Assembly: GCA_963780675.1 (NCBI GenBank)
Contig: CAWACR010000010.1
Location: forward strand, 434,001-498,000
Direction of reading: 5' to 3'
Source: JAHECE01 sp963780675
GTDB taxonomy: Bacteria; Actinomycetota; Actinomycetes; Actinomycetales; JAHECE01
DNA: 64,000 bases
Part shown: positions 1-9,594 of the stretch, in pieces
Layout of the letters: every line of letters starts with the position of its first letter
How positions within the stretch are numbered: position 1 is the first letter of the stretch
Translations under genes and position numbers: made by a program
The notes under the pieces: model-generated
Told to the model about the DNA's origin: nothing
Database searches by the model: none
The model's input: the letters and a program-made list of their open reading frames with translations, nothing else

Positions 1-410
1 ACATGACCAAGCCGTTCTCGATGCGGGAGCTGGTCGCGCGCCTCAAGGTCCTCCTCCGCCGGGTCCAGCGGGCGCAGAGCACCGCGGTCGTCGGCGATGC
101 GGCCGACCCGCCGCTCGAGCTGGGCGACCTGGTGATCGACCGGGCGCAGCGCCGGGTCCGACGGGCCGGCGCCGAGGCACACCTGACCCCGACCGAGTTC
201 GACCTCCTCGTCTGCCTCGCGCTCAGCCCCCGCACCGTGCTGACCCGGGAGCGGCTCCTCGCCGAGGTCTGGGACTGGGCGGACGCCTCGGGCACGCGGA
301 CCGTCGACTCCCACGTCAAGGCCCTGCGGCGCAAGCTCGGCCCCGACCTCATCCGCACGGTGCACGGCGTCGGGTACGCCCTCGAGCCGACCGGCCCGCG
401 GCCGGCCTAG
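1..410 (+). CDS. Response regulator, OmpR/PhoB family (5' end outside window)
   Basis: DNA-binding response regulator cut off by the window edge. What remains starts at the end of the receiver domain (TKPFSMRELVAR, the usual conserved Lys-Pro after beta 5) and continues through a full winged-helix domain with the family signature LTPTEFDLL, the recognition region RTVDSHVKALRRKL and the C-terminal VHGVGYAL. It stops with TAG 21 bases before a histidine kinase gene on the same strand, which is its obvious partner. With the ABC exporter that follows it looks like a Bce/Lia-type stress or immunity module; the inducing signal cannot be read from sequence. Confidence 0.93.
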   Translation, partial: MTKPFSMRELVARLKVLLRRVQRAQSTAVVGDAADPPLELGDLVIDRAQRRVRRAGAEAHLTPTEFDLLVCLALSPRTVLTRERLLAEVWDWADASGTRTVDSHVKALRRKLGPDLIRTVHGVGYALEPTGPRPA

Positions 411-431
411 GCGCACGGGCCACCCACCACG

Positions 432-1550
432 ATGACCAGGCACGCCCGCTCGCGACTCTCGCGCGGCCCCTCGTCCTGGGGCGTGGACCTTCGCCCCCTG
501 GACCCGTTGCGCTCGATCAAGGCGAAGCTCGCCGTCCTGTCGGCCGTCACCGTGACCGCGTCGGCGTTCATCACGTGGTTCGGCCTCCAGAGCAGCCTCG
601 GGCCGAGCCGCACCCTCCCCCTGGCCATCCTCGCGTCGCTGGCCATCACCCAGATCCTCGCGCACGGGATGACGTCGCCGCTGCGCGAGATGACGGCGGC
701 GGCGCGTGCCATGGCACAGGGCGACTACACCCGCCGGGTGCGGGCGACCAGCCGGGACGAGGTGGGCCAGCTGGCGACCGCGTTCAACTCGATGGCGGAC
801 GACCTCGCCTCCGCGGACGGGCTGCGCCGCGAGATGATCGCGAACGTCTCCCACGAGCTGCGCACGCCCGTTGCCGCGCTACGGGCCCAGCTGGAGAACA
901 TGGTCGACGGCGTGGTCGACCCCGACGAGGAGTCGCTCACCTCCGCGCTCGCCATGACGGAGCGGCTCGGCCGGCTCGTGGGCTCCCTCCTCGACCTCTC
1001 GCGCCTGGAGGCGGGCGCCGTCGGCCTCGACATCGTGGACCTCCCCGTGCGTCCCTTCCTCGAGGACGTCGTCGCCTCGGCACGGATCGCCGCCGAGGCC
1101 GCGGGCCGGTCGGTGCGCTGGGAGGTCACGACGACGCCCGAGGACCTGCGCGTCCCGGCCGACCCGGAGCGCCTCCACCAGGTGATCACCAACCTTCTCA
1201 ACAACGCCGCACGGCACTCGCCGTCCGGCGGCACCGTGCACGCCCGGGCGTCCTACGCCCCCGCGACGGACCAGGTGGTCATCGACGTCGCGGACGAGGG
1301 TCACGGGATCGACCCCGAGGACCGCGAGAGGATCTTCGAGCGGTTCCAGCGAGGGAACGCGCCGTCCCGGGCGGGGGCGGCCAGCACGGGCGGCACGGGC
1401 CTCGGCCTGTCGATCGCGCGCTGGGCAGTGACCCTGCACGGCGGCACGATCAGCGTGGTCGACGCCACGCACGGGGCCACCCTGGAGGTGCGCCTCCCGG
1501 CCCACCGTTCGGCGGCGGAGCGCACGGCACGGACGGAGGCGGGCAGATGA
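432..1550 (+). CDS. Sensor histidine kinase (HAMP-HisKA-HATPase)
   Basis: Membrane sensor kinase of 372 residues. Two hydrophobic segments near residues 35-52 and 60-80 enclose almost no extracellular loop, so it probably senses in or at the membrane or through the exporter next door. A HAMP linker follows (about 80-130), then the HisKA dimerisation helix with phospho-acceptor His141 in VSHELRTP, then the ATPase domain with N box (HQVITNLLNNAARH), G1 (DEGHGI) and G2 (GGTGLGLS). The stop codon lies in a 17-bp tandem duplication that also carries the start of the next gene. Partner of the response regulator just upstream. Confidence 0.95.
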   Translation: MTRHARSRLSRGPSSWGVDLRPLDPLRSIKAKLAVLSAVTVTASAFITWFGLQSSLGPSRTLPLAILASLAITQILAHGMTSPLREMTAAARAMAQGDYTRRVRATSRDEVGQLATAFNSMADDLASADGLRREMIANVSHELRTPVAALRAQLENMVDGVVDPDEESLTSALAMTERLGRLVGSLLDLSRLEAGAVGLDIVDLPVRPFLEDVVASARIAAEAAGRSVRWEVTTTPEDLRVPADPERLHQVITNLLNNAARHSPSGGTVHARASYAPATDQVVIDVADEGHGIDPEDRERIFERFQRGNAPSRAGAASTGGTGLGLSIARWAVTLHGGTISVVDATHGATLEVRLPAHRSAAERTARTEAGR

Positions 1551-1566
1551 CGGAGGCGGGCAGATG
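1533..1566 (+). repeat. 17-bp perfect tandem duplication over a ribosome binding site and start codon
   Basis: Two head-to-tail copies of a 17-bp unit (1533-1549 and 1550-1566), each containing GGAGG-like purines and an ATG. The first ATG (1547) overlaps the kinase stop as ATGA but is out of frame with the ABC gene: it opens a six-codon frame whose TGA overlaps the second ATG (1564), the true start. Since 17 is not a multiple of three, the duplication inserted a tiny coupled leader between kinase and ATPase. Confidence 0.9.
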
Positions 1567-2553
1567 ACGGCGGCGGGGATCATCCGGGTCGAGGAGCTGA
1601 CGAAGGACTTCGGGCCCGTCCGGGCGGTCGATCACCTCAGCTTCACGGTCGCTCCCGGGCGCGTGACCGGGTTCCTCGGGCCCAACGGGGCCGGCAAGAC
1701 GACGACGCTGCGGATGCTCCTCGGCCTCGTCCGCCCGACGTCCGGTTCTGCGACGATCGACGGGTCTGCGTACGCGGCGATCCCCCGGCCTCTGCGGGTC
1801 GTGGGCGCCTCGTTGGAGGCGTCGAGCTTCCACCCGGGCCGCAGCGCGCGCGACCACCTGCGCGTCCTGGCCCTACAGGCCGGGGTCCCGGACTCCCGGG
1901 CCGACGACCTGCTGGCGCTCGTCGGGCTGGCGGAGGTGGCGAACCGGCGCGTCGCGGGCTTCTCGCTCGGGATGCGCCAGCGCCTCGGCCTCGCCACCAC
2001 GCTTCTCGGCGACCCGCAGGTGCTGCTGCTCGACGAGCCGGCGAACGGGCTGGACCCCGAGGGGATCGCCTGGCTGCGCACGTTCCTCCGCGCCCTGGCT
2101 GCCCAGGGCCGCACCGTGCTCGTCTCCAGCCACGTGCTGGCCGAGGTCCAGCAGACCGTCGACGACGTGGTGATCATCGCCAGAGGTCGCCTGGTGCGCG
2201 CCTCCACCCTCGCGGACCTCGAGGCCGCGACCGACCCCGGCGTCGTGGTCCGCTCCCCCGACCCGGCGGCCCTCGAGCGCCTGGTCGCGGCCCACGGCTG
2301 GGCGGTCCGGCGCGCGGGCGGTGCGGGTGAGGGTGCCGGTGCGGACGTGCCCACGGACGAGGACGCCGGTCGCCTCGTGCTCGGCGGCGTCGGGCTGGCG
2401 GAGGTGGGCGCCGCCGCCTTCGCGGCGGGCGTCGAGCTGCACGAGCTGAGCCGCCGCGACGTCGGGCTCGAGCGGACCTTCCTGGACCTCACCGACGACG
2501 GGCCCCCGGGGCACGCCGTCGGTCCCGCCGGCACCCCGGAGGTGGCCCGATGA
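1564..2553 (+). CDS. ABC transporter ATP-binding protein
   Basis: Cytoplasmic ATPase subunit of an exporter, 329 residues. Walker A GPNGAGKTT is at residues 39-47, followed by the signature SLGMRQR, Walker B VLLLDEP and the switch region SSHVL. The C-terminal 100 residues after the ATPase core are the variable extension typical of the CcmA/BcrA-like DRA family. Its last codons overlap the permease start by four bases (ATGA at 2550), so the pair is translationally coupled. Genetic context (two-component system, ATPase, one permease) resembles antibiotic-resistance or immunity exporters; the substrate is unknown. Confidence 0.94.
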   Translation: MTAAGIIRVEELTKDFGPVRAVDHLSFTVAPGRVTGFLGPNGAGKTTTLRMLLGLVRPTSGSATIDGSAYAAIPRPLRVVGASLEASSFHPGRSARDHLRVLALQAGVPDSRADDLLALVGLAEVANRRVAGFSLGMRQRLGLATTLLGDPQVLLLDEPANGLDPEGIAWLRTFLRALAAQGRTVLVSSHVLAEVQQTVDDVVIIARGRLVRASTLADLEAATDPGVVVRSPDPAALERLVAAHGWAVRRAGGAGEGAGADVPTDEDAGRLVLGGVGLAEVGAAAFAAGVELHELSRRDVGLERTFLDLTDDGPPGHAVGPAGTPEVAR

Positions 2554-3365
2554 CCGACCTTCGCGTCGAGCTGCGCAAGTACCTCACGACGAGGTTGTGG
2601 TGGGTCCTCCTGCTCGGGCTGGCCGGCTACATGGCCTTCCTCGCCGCGATCCTGGCGATCGCGTTCACGCGGCCGGAGATCCTCGGCGCCGCCGGTGGCG
2701 ACGCGAGCGCCCAGGGCTTCCCGCTGGACGGCGGCACCGTGGCGACCAGCATCTACACCCTCCCGGCCTCGACCGGGTACGTCTTCCCGCTCGTGATCGG
2801 CGCCCTCGCCGTGACCGGCGAGTTCCGGTACCAGACGATCACCTCGACGTTCCTGGCCCAGCCGCGCCGCGGCGTCGTCCTCACGGCGAAGATGGTCGCG
2901 AGCCTGCTCGTGGGCCTGCTGCTCGGCGTGACCTCCACCGTCGTGACCGCGGCGGTCGGCGCCGGCGTCCTGTCCGCGATGGGCGAGCCGACGCTCCTCG
3001 GCGAGCCCGCGATCCGGCGGTCGCTCGCGCTCACCTGCCTGGCCATGGGGATCTGGGCGATGGTCGGCACCGGCTTCGGCGCCGTGCTGACGAACCAGGT
3101 GGCCTCGATCCTCGTGGTGCTGGGGTTCACGCAGTTCGTCGAGCCCATCCTGCGGCTGTTCCTCGGCACCAACGCTGCGACCGCCGGCATCTCGCGCTTC
3201 CTGCCGAGCGCGGCGGGCGAGGCGCTGGCCGGTGGCGGGCTCTTCGGCGGGTTCACCCAAGCCGACCCCCTCCTCTGGTGGCAGGGCGCGGCGGTCCTGC
3301 TCGCCTACGCGCTCGGTTTCGCCGCGATCGGGGCCAGGACCACCCTGCGCAAGGACGTCGGCTGA
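2550..3365 (+). CDS. ABC transporter permease (ABC-2 type)
   Basis: Integral membrane partner of the preceding ATPase, 271 residues with about six hydrophobic segments. It begins MTDLRVELRKYLTTRLWW, an amphipathic cytoplasmic start usual for BcrB-like ABC-2 permeases, and keeps the loop YTLPASTGYVFPLVIG and TGEFRYQTIT typical of the family. It overlaps the ATPase gene by four bases and ends the operon. Downstream 170 bases hold short GC repeats (CCCGAGGGCACGGC twice) and the kgd promoter region. Confidence 0.9.
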   Translation: MTDLRVELRKYLTTRLWWVLLLGLAGYMAFLAAILAIAFTRPEILGAAGGDASAQGFPLDGGTVATSIYTLPASTGYVFPLVIGALAVTGEFRYQTITSTFLAQPRRGVVLTAKMVASLLVGLLLGVTSTVVTAAVGAGVLSAMGEPTLLGEPAIRRSLALTCLAMGIWAMVGTGFGAVLTNQVASILVVLGFTQFVEPILRLFLGTNAATAGISRFLPSAAGEALAGGGLFGGFTQADPLLWWQGAAVLLAYALGFAAIGARTTLRKDVG

Positions 3366-3464
3366 GGCACGGCCCTCCCGAGGGCACGGCGCGTCCCGAG
3401 GGCACGGCCCGGGCGCGCCGCGGCGGGCCGTGGGACGGGAACGGTCGCTGCCGGAGGGATCACC

Positions 3465-3470
3465 TAGGCT
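3465..3470 (+). promoter_or_regulatory. Candidate -10 box for kgd
   Basis: TAGGCT, a common actinobacterial -10 form, about 70 bases before the kgd GTG start, which has its own AGGAGGG ribosome binding site near 3523. No clear -35 hexamer is visible. Weak evidence on its own. Confidence 0.35.
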
Positions 3471-3538
3471 GAGCGCAGCGCCCACGGGTCGGCAGCCGGC
3501 CACCCGACGGACGACCATGCGCAGGAGGGCGAGTCGCC

Positions 3539-6500
3539 GTGTCCCCCCAGACACCCCTGGACCCTGCGGCCATCCCCGCCACCTTCGGCGGGAACGAATG
3601 GCTCATCGAGGAGCTCTACGAGCAGTACCGCAAGGACCGCGCACTCGTCGACCCCGCCTGGTGGGACTTCTTCGAGGACTACCGCGGCATCGAGCCGCAC
3701 GCCGAGACCGCCGAGCCCACCCCGGTCACCACCGCTCGGCGTCCCGTCACCGAGCCGGCACCTCCCGCCGCATCTGCTCCCCCCGCGGCCGCCGTCCCCG
3801 CAGCGCCCGTCCAGGCAGCGCCCGTGCAGGCAGCGCCCGTGCAGGCAGCGCCCGTCCCCGCTGACGGGACCACCGCGGGCACCCGGCCAGGCGCCGTCGT
3901 CGGCCCCGCGCCGTCGTCGCCGGTCCCGGCCGTCCCCGCGCCGGGGCCTGGTGAGACCACCCCGCTCCCGCGCCGCCCCCGTGTCCTCGCCCACCCGCCC
4001 ACCGCGCCCTACGCGGCGCCCGCCCCCGCGCTGGACGCGCGCGACGCCGGAGGGGACGACGAGGTCGCCCCCCTGCGCGGTCCCGCCGCCCGCGTGGTGA
4101 CGAACATGGAGGCGAGCCTCGAGATCCCGACGGCGACGAGCGTCCGGGCCGTGCCGGCCAAGCTGCTCGGCGACAACCGGGTTGTGATCAACAACCACCT
4201 CGCCCGCAGCCGCGGCGGCAAGGTCTCGTTCACCCACCTCATCGGGTTCGCGGTGGTCGAGGCGCTGGCGGACCTGCCCGCGATGAACGCCGCGTACCGA
4301 GAGGTCGACGGCAAGCCGTCGGTCGTCCGGCCGTCCCGCGTCAACCTCGGTCTCGCGATCGACCTCGCGCGCCCGGACGGGACCCGCCAGCTGCTCGTGC
4401 CGTCCGTCAAGGGGGCCGAGCAGATGGACTTCACCACCTTCTGGGTCGCCTACGAGGAGATGGTGCGGCGCGCCCGGACGAACAAGCTGACCGCCGACGA
4501 CTTCGCCGGCACGACCATCACCCTCACGAACCCGGGGACCATCGGCACCGTGCACTCCGTGCCCCGGCTGATGGCCGGCCAGGGCACGATCATCGGCGTC
4601 GGCGCGATGGAGTACCCGGCCGAGTACCAGGGCTCGGCCGAGGAGACCCTCGCGCGCCTCGGCATCTCGAAGGTGCTCACCCTGACGTCGACGTATGACC
4701 ACCGGATCATCCAGGGGGCGCAGTCGGGCGAGTTCCTGCGGATCGTCCACCGCAAGATCCTCGGCGAGGACGGCTTCTACGACCGCGTGTTCACCTCGCT
4801 CCGGGTGCCCTACGAGCCGGTCCGCTGGACCGTGGACCGCCAGGTGGACCCCGACGTCGAGCTGGGCAAGCCGGCGCGGATCGCCGAGCTGATCCACTCC
4901 TACCGCTCCCGCGGCCACCTCATGGCGGACACGGACCCGCTCGCCTACCGGCAGCGCCGCCACCCCGACCTCGACGTGCAGAACCACGGCCTGACGCTGT
5001 GGGACCTCGACCGGACCTTCCCCACGGGGGGATTCGGGGGCGCGGCCCACGCGCGCCTCCGCGACGTGCTCGGCCTGCTGCGGGACGCCTACTGCCGCAC
5101 GATCGGCGTCGAGTACATGCACCTGCACGACCGCGTCCAGCGGCAGTGGATGCAGAAGCGGCTCGAGGCCGGGTACACGAAGCCGAGCGGCGAGCGGCAG
5201 CTCCAGATCCTGCACCGGCTCAACGCCGCCGAGGCGTTCGAGACGTTCCTGCAGACCAAGTACGTCGGGCAGAAGCGGTTCAGCCTCGAGGGGGCGAGTC
5301 GCTGATCCCGCTGCTCGACGTCGATCCTCACCCTGGCCGCCGGTGAGGGCCTCGACGAGGTCGGCATCGGGATGGCGCACCGCGGGCGGCTCAACGTCCT
5401 GGCGAACATCGCCGGCAAGAGCTATGCGCAGATCTTCGCCGAGTTCGAGGGCAACCAGGACCCGCGCAGCGTCCAGGGCTCGGGCGACGTGAAGTACCAC
5501 CTCGGGCACCGAGGGCATGTTCACCGCCCCGGTCGGCGAGCAGACCCGCGTGTACCTCGCGGCGAACCCGTCCCACCTCGAGGCGGTCAACGGCGTGCTC
5601 GAGGGCATCGTCCGCGCCAAGCAGGACCGCATCGACCTCGGCGGACGCGGGTTCTCCGTCCTGCCGGTCCTCATCCACGGCGACGCCGCCTTCGCCGGCC
5701 AGGGCGTGGTGACCGAGACGCTCAACCTCTCCCAGCTGCGCGGCTACCGCACCGGCGGCACGATCCACGTGATCATCAACAACCAGATCGGGTTCACCAC
5801 CGGGCCCGTCGTACTCGCGCTCGACCCTCTACTGCACCGACGTGGCGAAGGGGCTGCAGATCCCGGTCTTCCACGTCAACGGCGACGACCCGGAGGCGGT
5901 GGCCCGCGTCGGCGAGCTGGCCTTCGACTACCGCCAGGAGTTCGGCAAGGACGTCGTCATCGACATGGTCTGCTACCGCCGTCGCGGTCACAACGAGGGC
6001 GACGACCCGTCGATGACGCAGCCGGTGATGTACGGCCTCATCGAGAAGAAGCGCAGCGTGCGCAAGCTCTACACCGAGGCTCTCATCGGCCGCGGCGACC
6101 TGACCGTCGAACAGGCGGAGGAGGCCCTCCAGCACTACCACGCCGAGCTCGAGCGTGCGTTCACCGAGACCCGGGACACCGGGTACCGGCCGCCCGCCGA
6201 GTCCGAGCCGGTGGCCGGCCTCGAGCGACCCGAGTCCCAGCTGGAGGACGCCGGCACCATGGTCGGCTGGCGCACGGCGACCACGAGCGAGGTGCTGGAG
6301 CGGATCGGCACGCGCTCACGCCAGCCCGCCGGAGGGCTTCACGGTGCACCCGAAGCTCGCGCCCCTCCTGGCCCGGCGGGAGCAGATGTCCCGCGAGGGC
6401 GGGATCGACTGGGGCTACGCCGAGATCCTCGCGTTCGGGTCGCTCCTCATGGAGGGCACGCCCGATCCGCCTCGCGGGGCAGGACTCTCGCCGCGGCACG

Positions 6501-7418
6501 TTCGTCCAGCGCCACGCCGTCCTCCACGACCGCGTCACGGGCGCGGAGTGGACGCCGCTGATGTACCTCTCGGCCGACCAGGCGAAGTTCTTCGTCTACG
6601 ACTCCTCCCTCAGCGAGTTCGCCGCGATGGCGTTCGAGTACGGCTACTCGGTGGAACGGCCCGAGGCGCTCGTGCTGTGGGAGGCGCAGTTCGGCGACTT
6701 CGCCAACGGCGCGCAGACCATCGTCGACGAGTTCATCTCGTCCTCGGAGCAGAAGTGGGGCCAGCGCTCCTCGGTGGTGCTGCTCCTGCCGCACGGCTAC
6801 GAGGGCCAGGGCCCGGACCACTCCTCCGGACGCATCGAGCGGTACCTGCAGCTCTGCGCCGAGCAGAACATGACGGTCGCCGTGCCGAGCACACCGGCGT
6901 CGTACTTCCACCTCCTGCGCCGGCAGGCCTACGACCGGCCCCGGCGCCCCCTCGTGGTCTTCACGCCGAAGTCCATGCTCCGCCTCCGCGCCGCGACGTC
7001 GACCCCGCAGGACTTCACGACCGGCACCTTCCGCCCCGTGATCGGCGACCCGTCCGTCACGGGCGCCCGGAGCGTGCTGATGTGCGCGGGCAAGGTCTAC
7101 TACGACCTCGTGGCCGAGCGGGAGCGGCGAGGTCTGCGGGACACCGCGATCGTCCGGCTCGAGCAGATCTACCCCTTGGACGTCGAGTCGCTGCGGGCAG
7201 AGTTCGACCGGCACCCGGACGCGACGATCACCTGGGTGCAGGACGAGCCCGCGAACCAGGGGGCCTGGCTCTTCGTCTCCCACCACCTCCGCCCCGCCGT
7301 CAGCGGCCGCGACGTCGGCCGGGTCTCGAGGCCGCCGTCGGCATCGACCGCCGCCGGTTCGCACCGCACCCACGAGCGCGAGCAGACCGCGCTGATCAAG
7401 GAGGCGTTCGACCGATGA
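3539..7418 (+). CDS. kgd: Multifunctional 2-oxoglutarate decarboxylase/dehydrogenase (E1o with E2-like domain), frame interrupted
   Basis: TCA-cycle enzyme of the actinobacterial fused type. N-terminal assembly segment (FGGNEWLIEELYEQYRKD), Ala/Pro linker with a 15-bp repeat, E2-like acyltransferase core with the catalytic DHRIIQGAQSGEF motif, then the thiamine-diphosphate E1 part (GMAHRGRLNVL, MAFEYGYSVE, LLPHGYEGQGP). GTG start chosen for AGGAGGG upstream and match to family N-termini. The frame is broken by one base loss near 5297 and five single-base gains near 5323, 5507, 5808, 6319 and 6464. Undoing them gives exactly 1292 codons, the usual length, so this is very unlikely to be a true pseudogene. 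Its stop overlaps the next start (ATGA). Confidence 0.95.
3800..3859 (+). repeat. Four 15-bp tandem repeats in the kgd linker
   Basis: Four in-frame copies of a 15-bp unit encoding roughly QAAPV, nearly identical in DNA. They lengthen the Ala/Pro-rich flexible linker between the N-terminal segment and the acyltransferase core of Kgd. Copy number probably varies between strains by slippage. Confidence 0.9.
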
Positions 7419-8053
7419 GCACGCTGGGAACCGGCCCCGACGACGGCGCGCGCGAGGGGAGCGGCGCCGACGAGCTCCGGGTCTGCGTCGTCGGCGACGA
7501 GCTCGTGGCCGGCCAGGGGGACGCGCGGGGGCTCGGCTGGGTCGGCAGGGTCGTGGCACGGACCCACCCGGAGCGTCCCGCGTTCGTCGCGACCCTCCCG
7601 GTCCCCGGCGAGACCACCACCGCCCTCGCGGGGCGCTGGGAGACGGAGTGCGAGCGCCGGTTCTCCCCGCGATGCGACAACAGGCTGGTCGTGGGGCTCG
7701 GCAGCTCCGACCTCGGAGCCGGGCTCTCGCTGGCGCGCAGCCGCCTGAACCTCGCCAACGTCCTCGACGCGGCGACCGCCAAGCGGGTGCGCACCTTCGT
7801 GGTCGGGCCGCCGCCGAACCAGCAGACCGACCCCCAGCGGCTCGGCGAGCTGTCGGCCGCGTTCGCGGACGTGTGCCTTCGCCGACGGGTCCCGTACGTC
7901 GAGACCTTCGAACCCCTGCGCGCCCACGAGCAGTGGCTCGGCGACCTCGCCGCCGGCGACTCGATCCACCCCGGCCAGGCGGGCTACGGCCTGCTGGCCT
8001 GGCTCGTGCTGCACAACGGCTGGGCCGACTGGCTGGGCGTCCAGGGCGACTGA
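7415..8053 (+). CDS. SGNH/GDSL hydrolase-like protein without the usual catalytic serine
   Basis: Protein of 212 residues with the SGNH-hydrolase layout: block I is VVGDELVAGQGD where active enzymes have GDS, block III is GSSD where most have GxND, and the final block keeps DxxH as DSIHPGQAGY. The Ser-to-Glu change in block I removes the normal nucleophile, so esterase activity is doubtful; it may be a binding protein or use another residue. No signal peptide, so cytoplasmic. ATGA overlap with kgd implies coupled translation, but no functional link to the TCA enzyme is evident. Confidence 0.8.
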   Translation: MSTLGTGPDDGAREGSGADELRVCVVGDELVAGQGDARGLGWVGRVVARTHPERPAFVATLPVPGETTTALAGRWETECERRFSPRCDNRLVVGLGSSDLGAGLSLARSRLNLANVLDAATAKRVRTFVVGPPPNQQTDPQRLGELSAAFADVCLRRRVPYVETFEPLRAHEQWLGDLAAGDSIHPGQAGYGLLAWLVLHNGWADWLGVQGD

Positions 8054-8060
8054 CGCCGTC

Positions 8061-8080
8061 GGCCCGGCCCGGCCCGGCCC
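8061..8080. repeat. Four GGCCC pentamers between convergent genes
   Basis: Perfect run of four GGCCC units followed by two imperfect ones, in the 60-base gap between the convergent SGNH-like and DUF4097 genes. It is a simple-sequence tract; I see no hairpin terminator here. Confidence 0.8.
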
Positions 8081-8113
8081 GGTCCGGCCTGCGCCAGCGT
8101 GCGCGGGCGTCCG

Positions 8114-8935
8114 CTACGCCTCCGGGACGGGGTCGTCCGCCGGTGGCGGCGAGCCGCGCCGGACGTCCAGGGTGCCCGAGACCGTGTTGACGGTGAGCCA
8201 GCAGGCCGTCACGTCGCTCTGCTCCTGCACGCTGGTCACGCCCGAGGACCGCCGGTCCGCGCCGTCGACCACGACGCGCCCGCTGATGGTGCGCGCGGTC
8301 AGGACGAGTCCGGAGGTGGAAGGAAGACCGACGGTGACGCCCGCGGACACCGCGTTGACGTTCATCACCGACGTCGCGAGCGAGGTCGTCAGGCTCACCG
8401 CCCCCGAGACCGTGGACAGCTCGGCCCGGGGGATCGCCCCCGCGACCTCGACGGCGCCCGAGACGGTGTTGACCCGGACCGCACCCTCGTGGCCGGTGAC
8501 GGACACGGTCCCGGAGACGGCCTTCACGTCCGCCCTGCCGCGCGTTCCCTCGAGCCGCACCGCGCCGCTCGCCGTACCGACGGAGACGTCCTCGTGCACA
8601 CCGGACACCCGGACGTCAGCGAGAGCCGTGCCGACCTTCACGCCGGCGCCCCGGGGGAGGGAGATCCGCACCTCGGCGGTGTCCTTCGCGCGGTAGCTGT
8701 TGAGCCGCTTGAGCCAGCCCTCCCAGCCGAGGAACGGGTACCCGATGCTCAGCCCACCGCCGTCGACCTGCACCTCGAGCGGATGACCGGAGACCGCGAG
8801 CACCTCGATGCGGACACCCGGGGCGTCCCACACCACCACCTCGGCACTCCCGCCGATCAGCTGGATCCGCACCACGTCGACCAGCGGGAGGTCAATCGTC
8901 CGGGGACCCGGCACCATCCACGACGTCGTCGCCAT
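8114..8935 (-). CDS. DUF4097-type beta-helix ('adhesin') family protein
   Basis: Protein of 273 residues made largely of short beta repeats with alternating Val/Ser/Gly (VKVGTALADV, VSGAVSLTT, VSGTVSVTG), the pattern of DUF4097 proteins, which form a right-handed beta solenoid. No signal peptide or membrane segment is seen. Start ATG chosen at MATTSWMV, behind GAAAGGG; a longer frame exists upstream without support. Such proteins often accompany PspC/Lia-type envelope stress genes, and one lies 4 kb away, but a role is not established. A TAGGGT -10-like box sits at 8976-8981. Confidence 0.75.
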   Translation of the reverse strand: MATTSWMVPGPRTIDLPLVDVVRIQLIGGSAEVVVWDAPGVRIEVLAVSGHPLEVQVDGGGLSIGYPFLGWEGWLKRLNSYRAKDTAEVRISLPRGAGVKVGTALADVRVSGVHEDVSVGTASGAVRLEGTRGRADVKAVSGTVSVTGHEGAVRVNTVSGAVEVAGAIPRAELSTVSGAVSLTTSLATSVMNVNAVSAGVTVGLPSTSGLVLTARTISGRVVVDGADRRSSGVTSVQEQSDVTACWLTVNTVSGTLDVRRGSPPPADDPVPEA

Positions 8936-9044
8936 CTCGCACCCTTTCGTCGCGCAGCCAGTTCTCGACCGTCCCACCCTAGGACGACGCGCGCCGGCAC
9001 GCCGCCCCCGTCGCCACGCGATCGCGGCAGATCCCGAGGCTGCC

Positions 9045-9530
9045 TCAGGGAAGAGCGAGGACGGCCGTCAACCACGCCCCGGCCGCCACGAGGGCACCCG
9101 CGAGCTCGACGACGATCGTGATGCCGGTGGCGCGCAGGGCCGCCAGGGTCGCTGCCCAGGCCGCGCGGAGGTACTTCAGCCGCACGAGCTCGGCGACGAA
9201 GATCCCGGCCACGAAGCCCACGACCAGCCCAACCACCGGGATGACGAAGAAGCCGACGACGCCGGCGATCCCTCCCCAGACGAGCGCGGAGCTCGGCACC
9301 TCGGAGCGGCGCAGGTGACGGCCGGCCAGGAGGATCTTCCCCACGGAGGCCGCCCCGAGGGCGACGACGGCGACGGCGAGCACCGCCCACGCCCACGGGC
9401 CGCCCGTGACGACCGTCCACACCGCGATCGCGGCCAGGATGATCACAGAGCCGGGAAGGACCTGGACCACGACGCCGACCAGACCGAACGCGATGACCAG
9501 GCCGACGACGAGCTCGCCGCCCGCGCTCAC
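9045..9530 (-). CDS. DUF456 family membrane protein
   Basis: Small integral membrane protein, about 161 residues, four to five hydrophobic segments rich in Gly/Ala/Val with the DUF456 signature (GLVVGFVAGIFVAE between helices, and PGSVIILAAIAVW near the N-terminus). GTG at 9530 is preferred because GAAGG lies eight bases upstream; an in-frame GTG at 9554 is possible. The function of this widespread family is unknown. Confidence 0.75.
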   Translation of the reverse strand: MSAGGELVVGLVIAFGLVGVVVQVLPGSVIILAAIAVWTVVTGGPWAWAVLAVAVVALGAASVGKILLAGRHLRRSEVPSSALVWGGIAGVVGFFVIPVVGLVVGFVAGIFVAELVRLKYLRAAWAATLAALRATGITIVVELAGALVAAGAWLTAVLALP

Positions 9531-9594
9531 GGTCGTGCCTTCGCGTGGGTCCACGCCCGCGCCGGCACCCGAACCGAGCCCCGGCGGCGCGGGC

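Noticed and set aside
3366..3420. CCCGAGGGCACGGC repeats after the ABC permease as a terminator
   Set aside because: The repeats are direct rather than inverted and form no long hairpin.
5297..6464. Programmed ribosomal frameshifting in kgd
   Set aside because: No slippery sequence or downstream structure recurs at the sites, both gains and losses occur, and the same events appear in unrelated genes.
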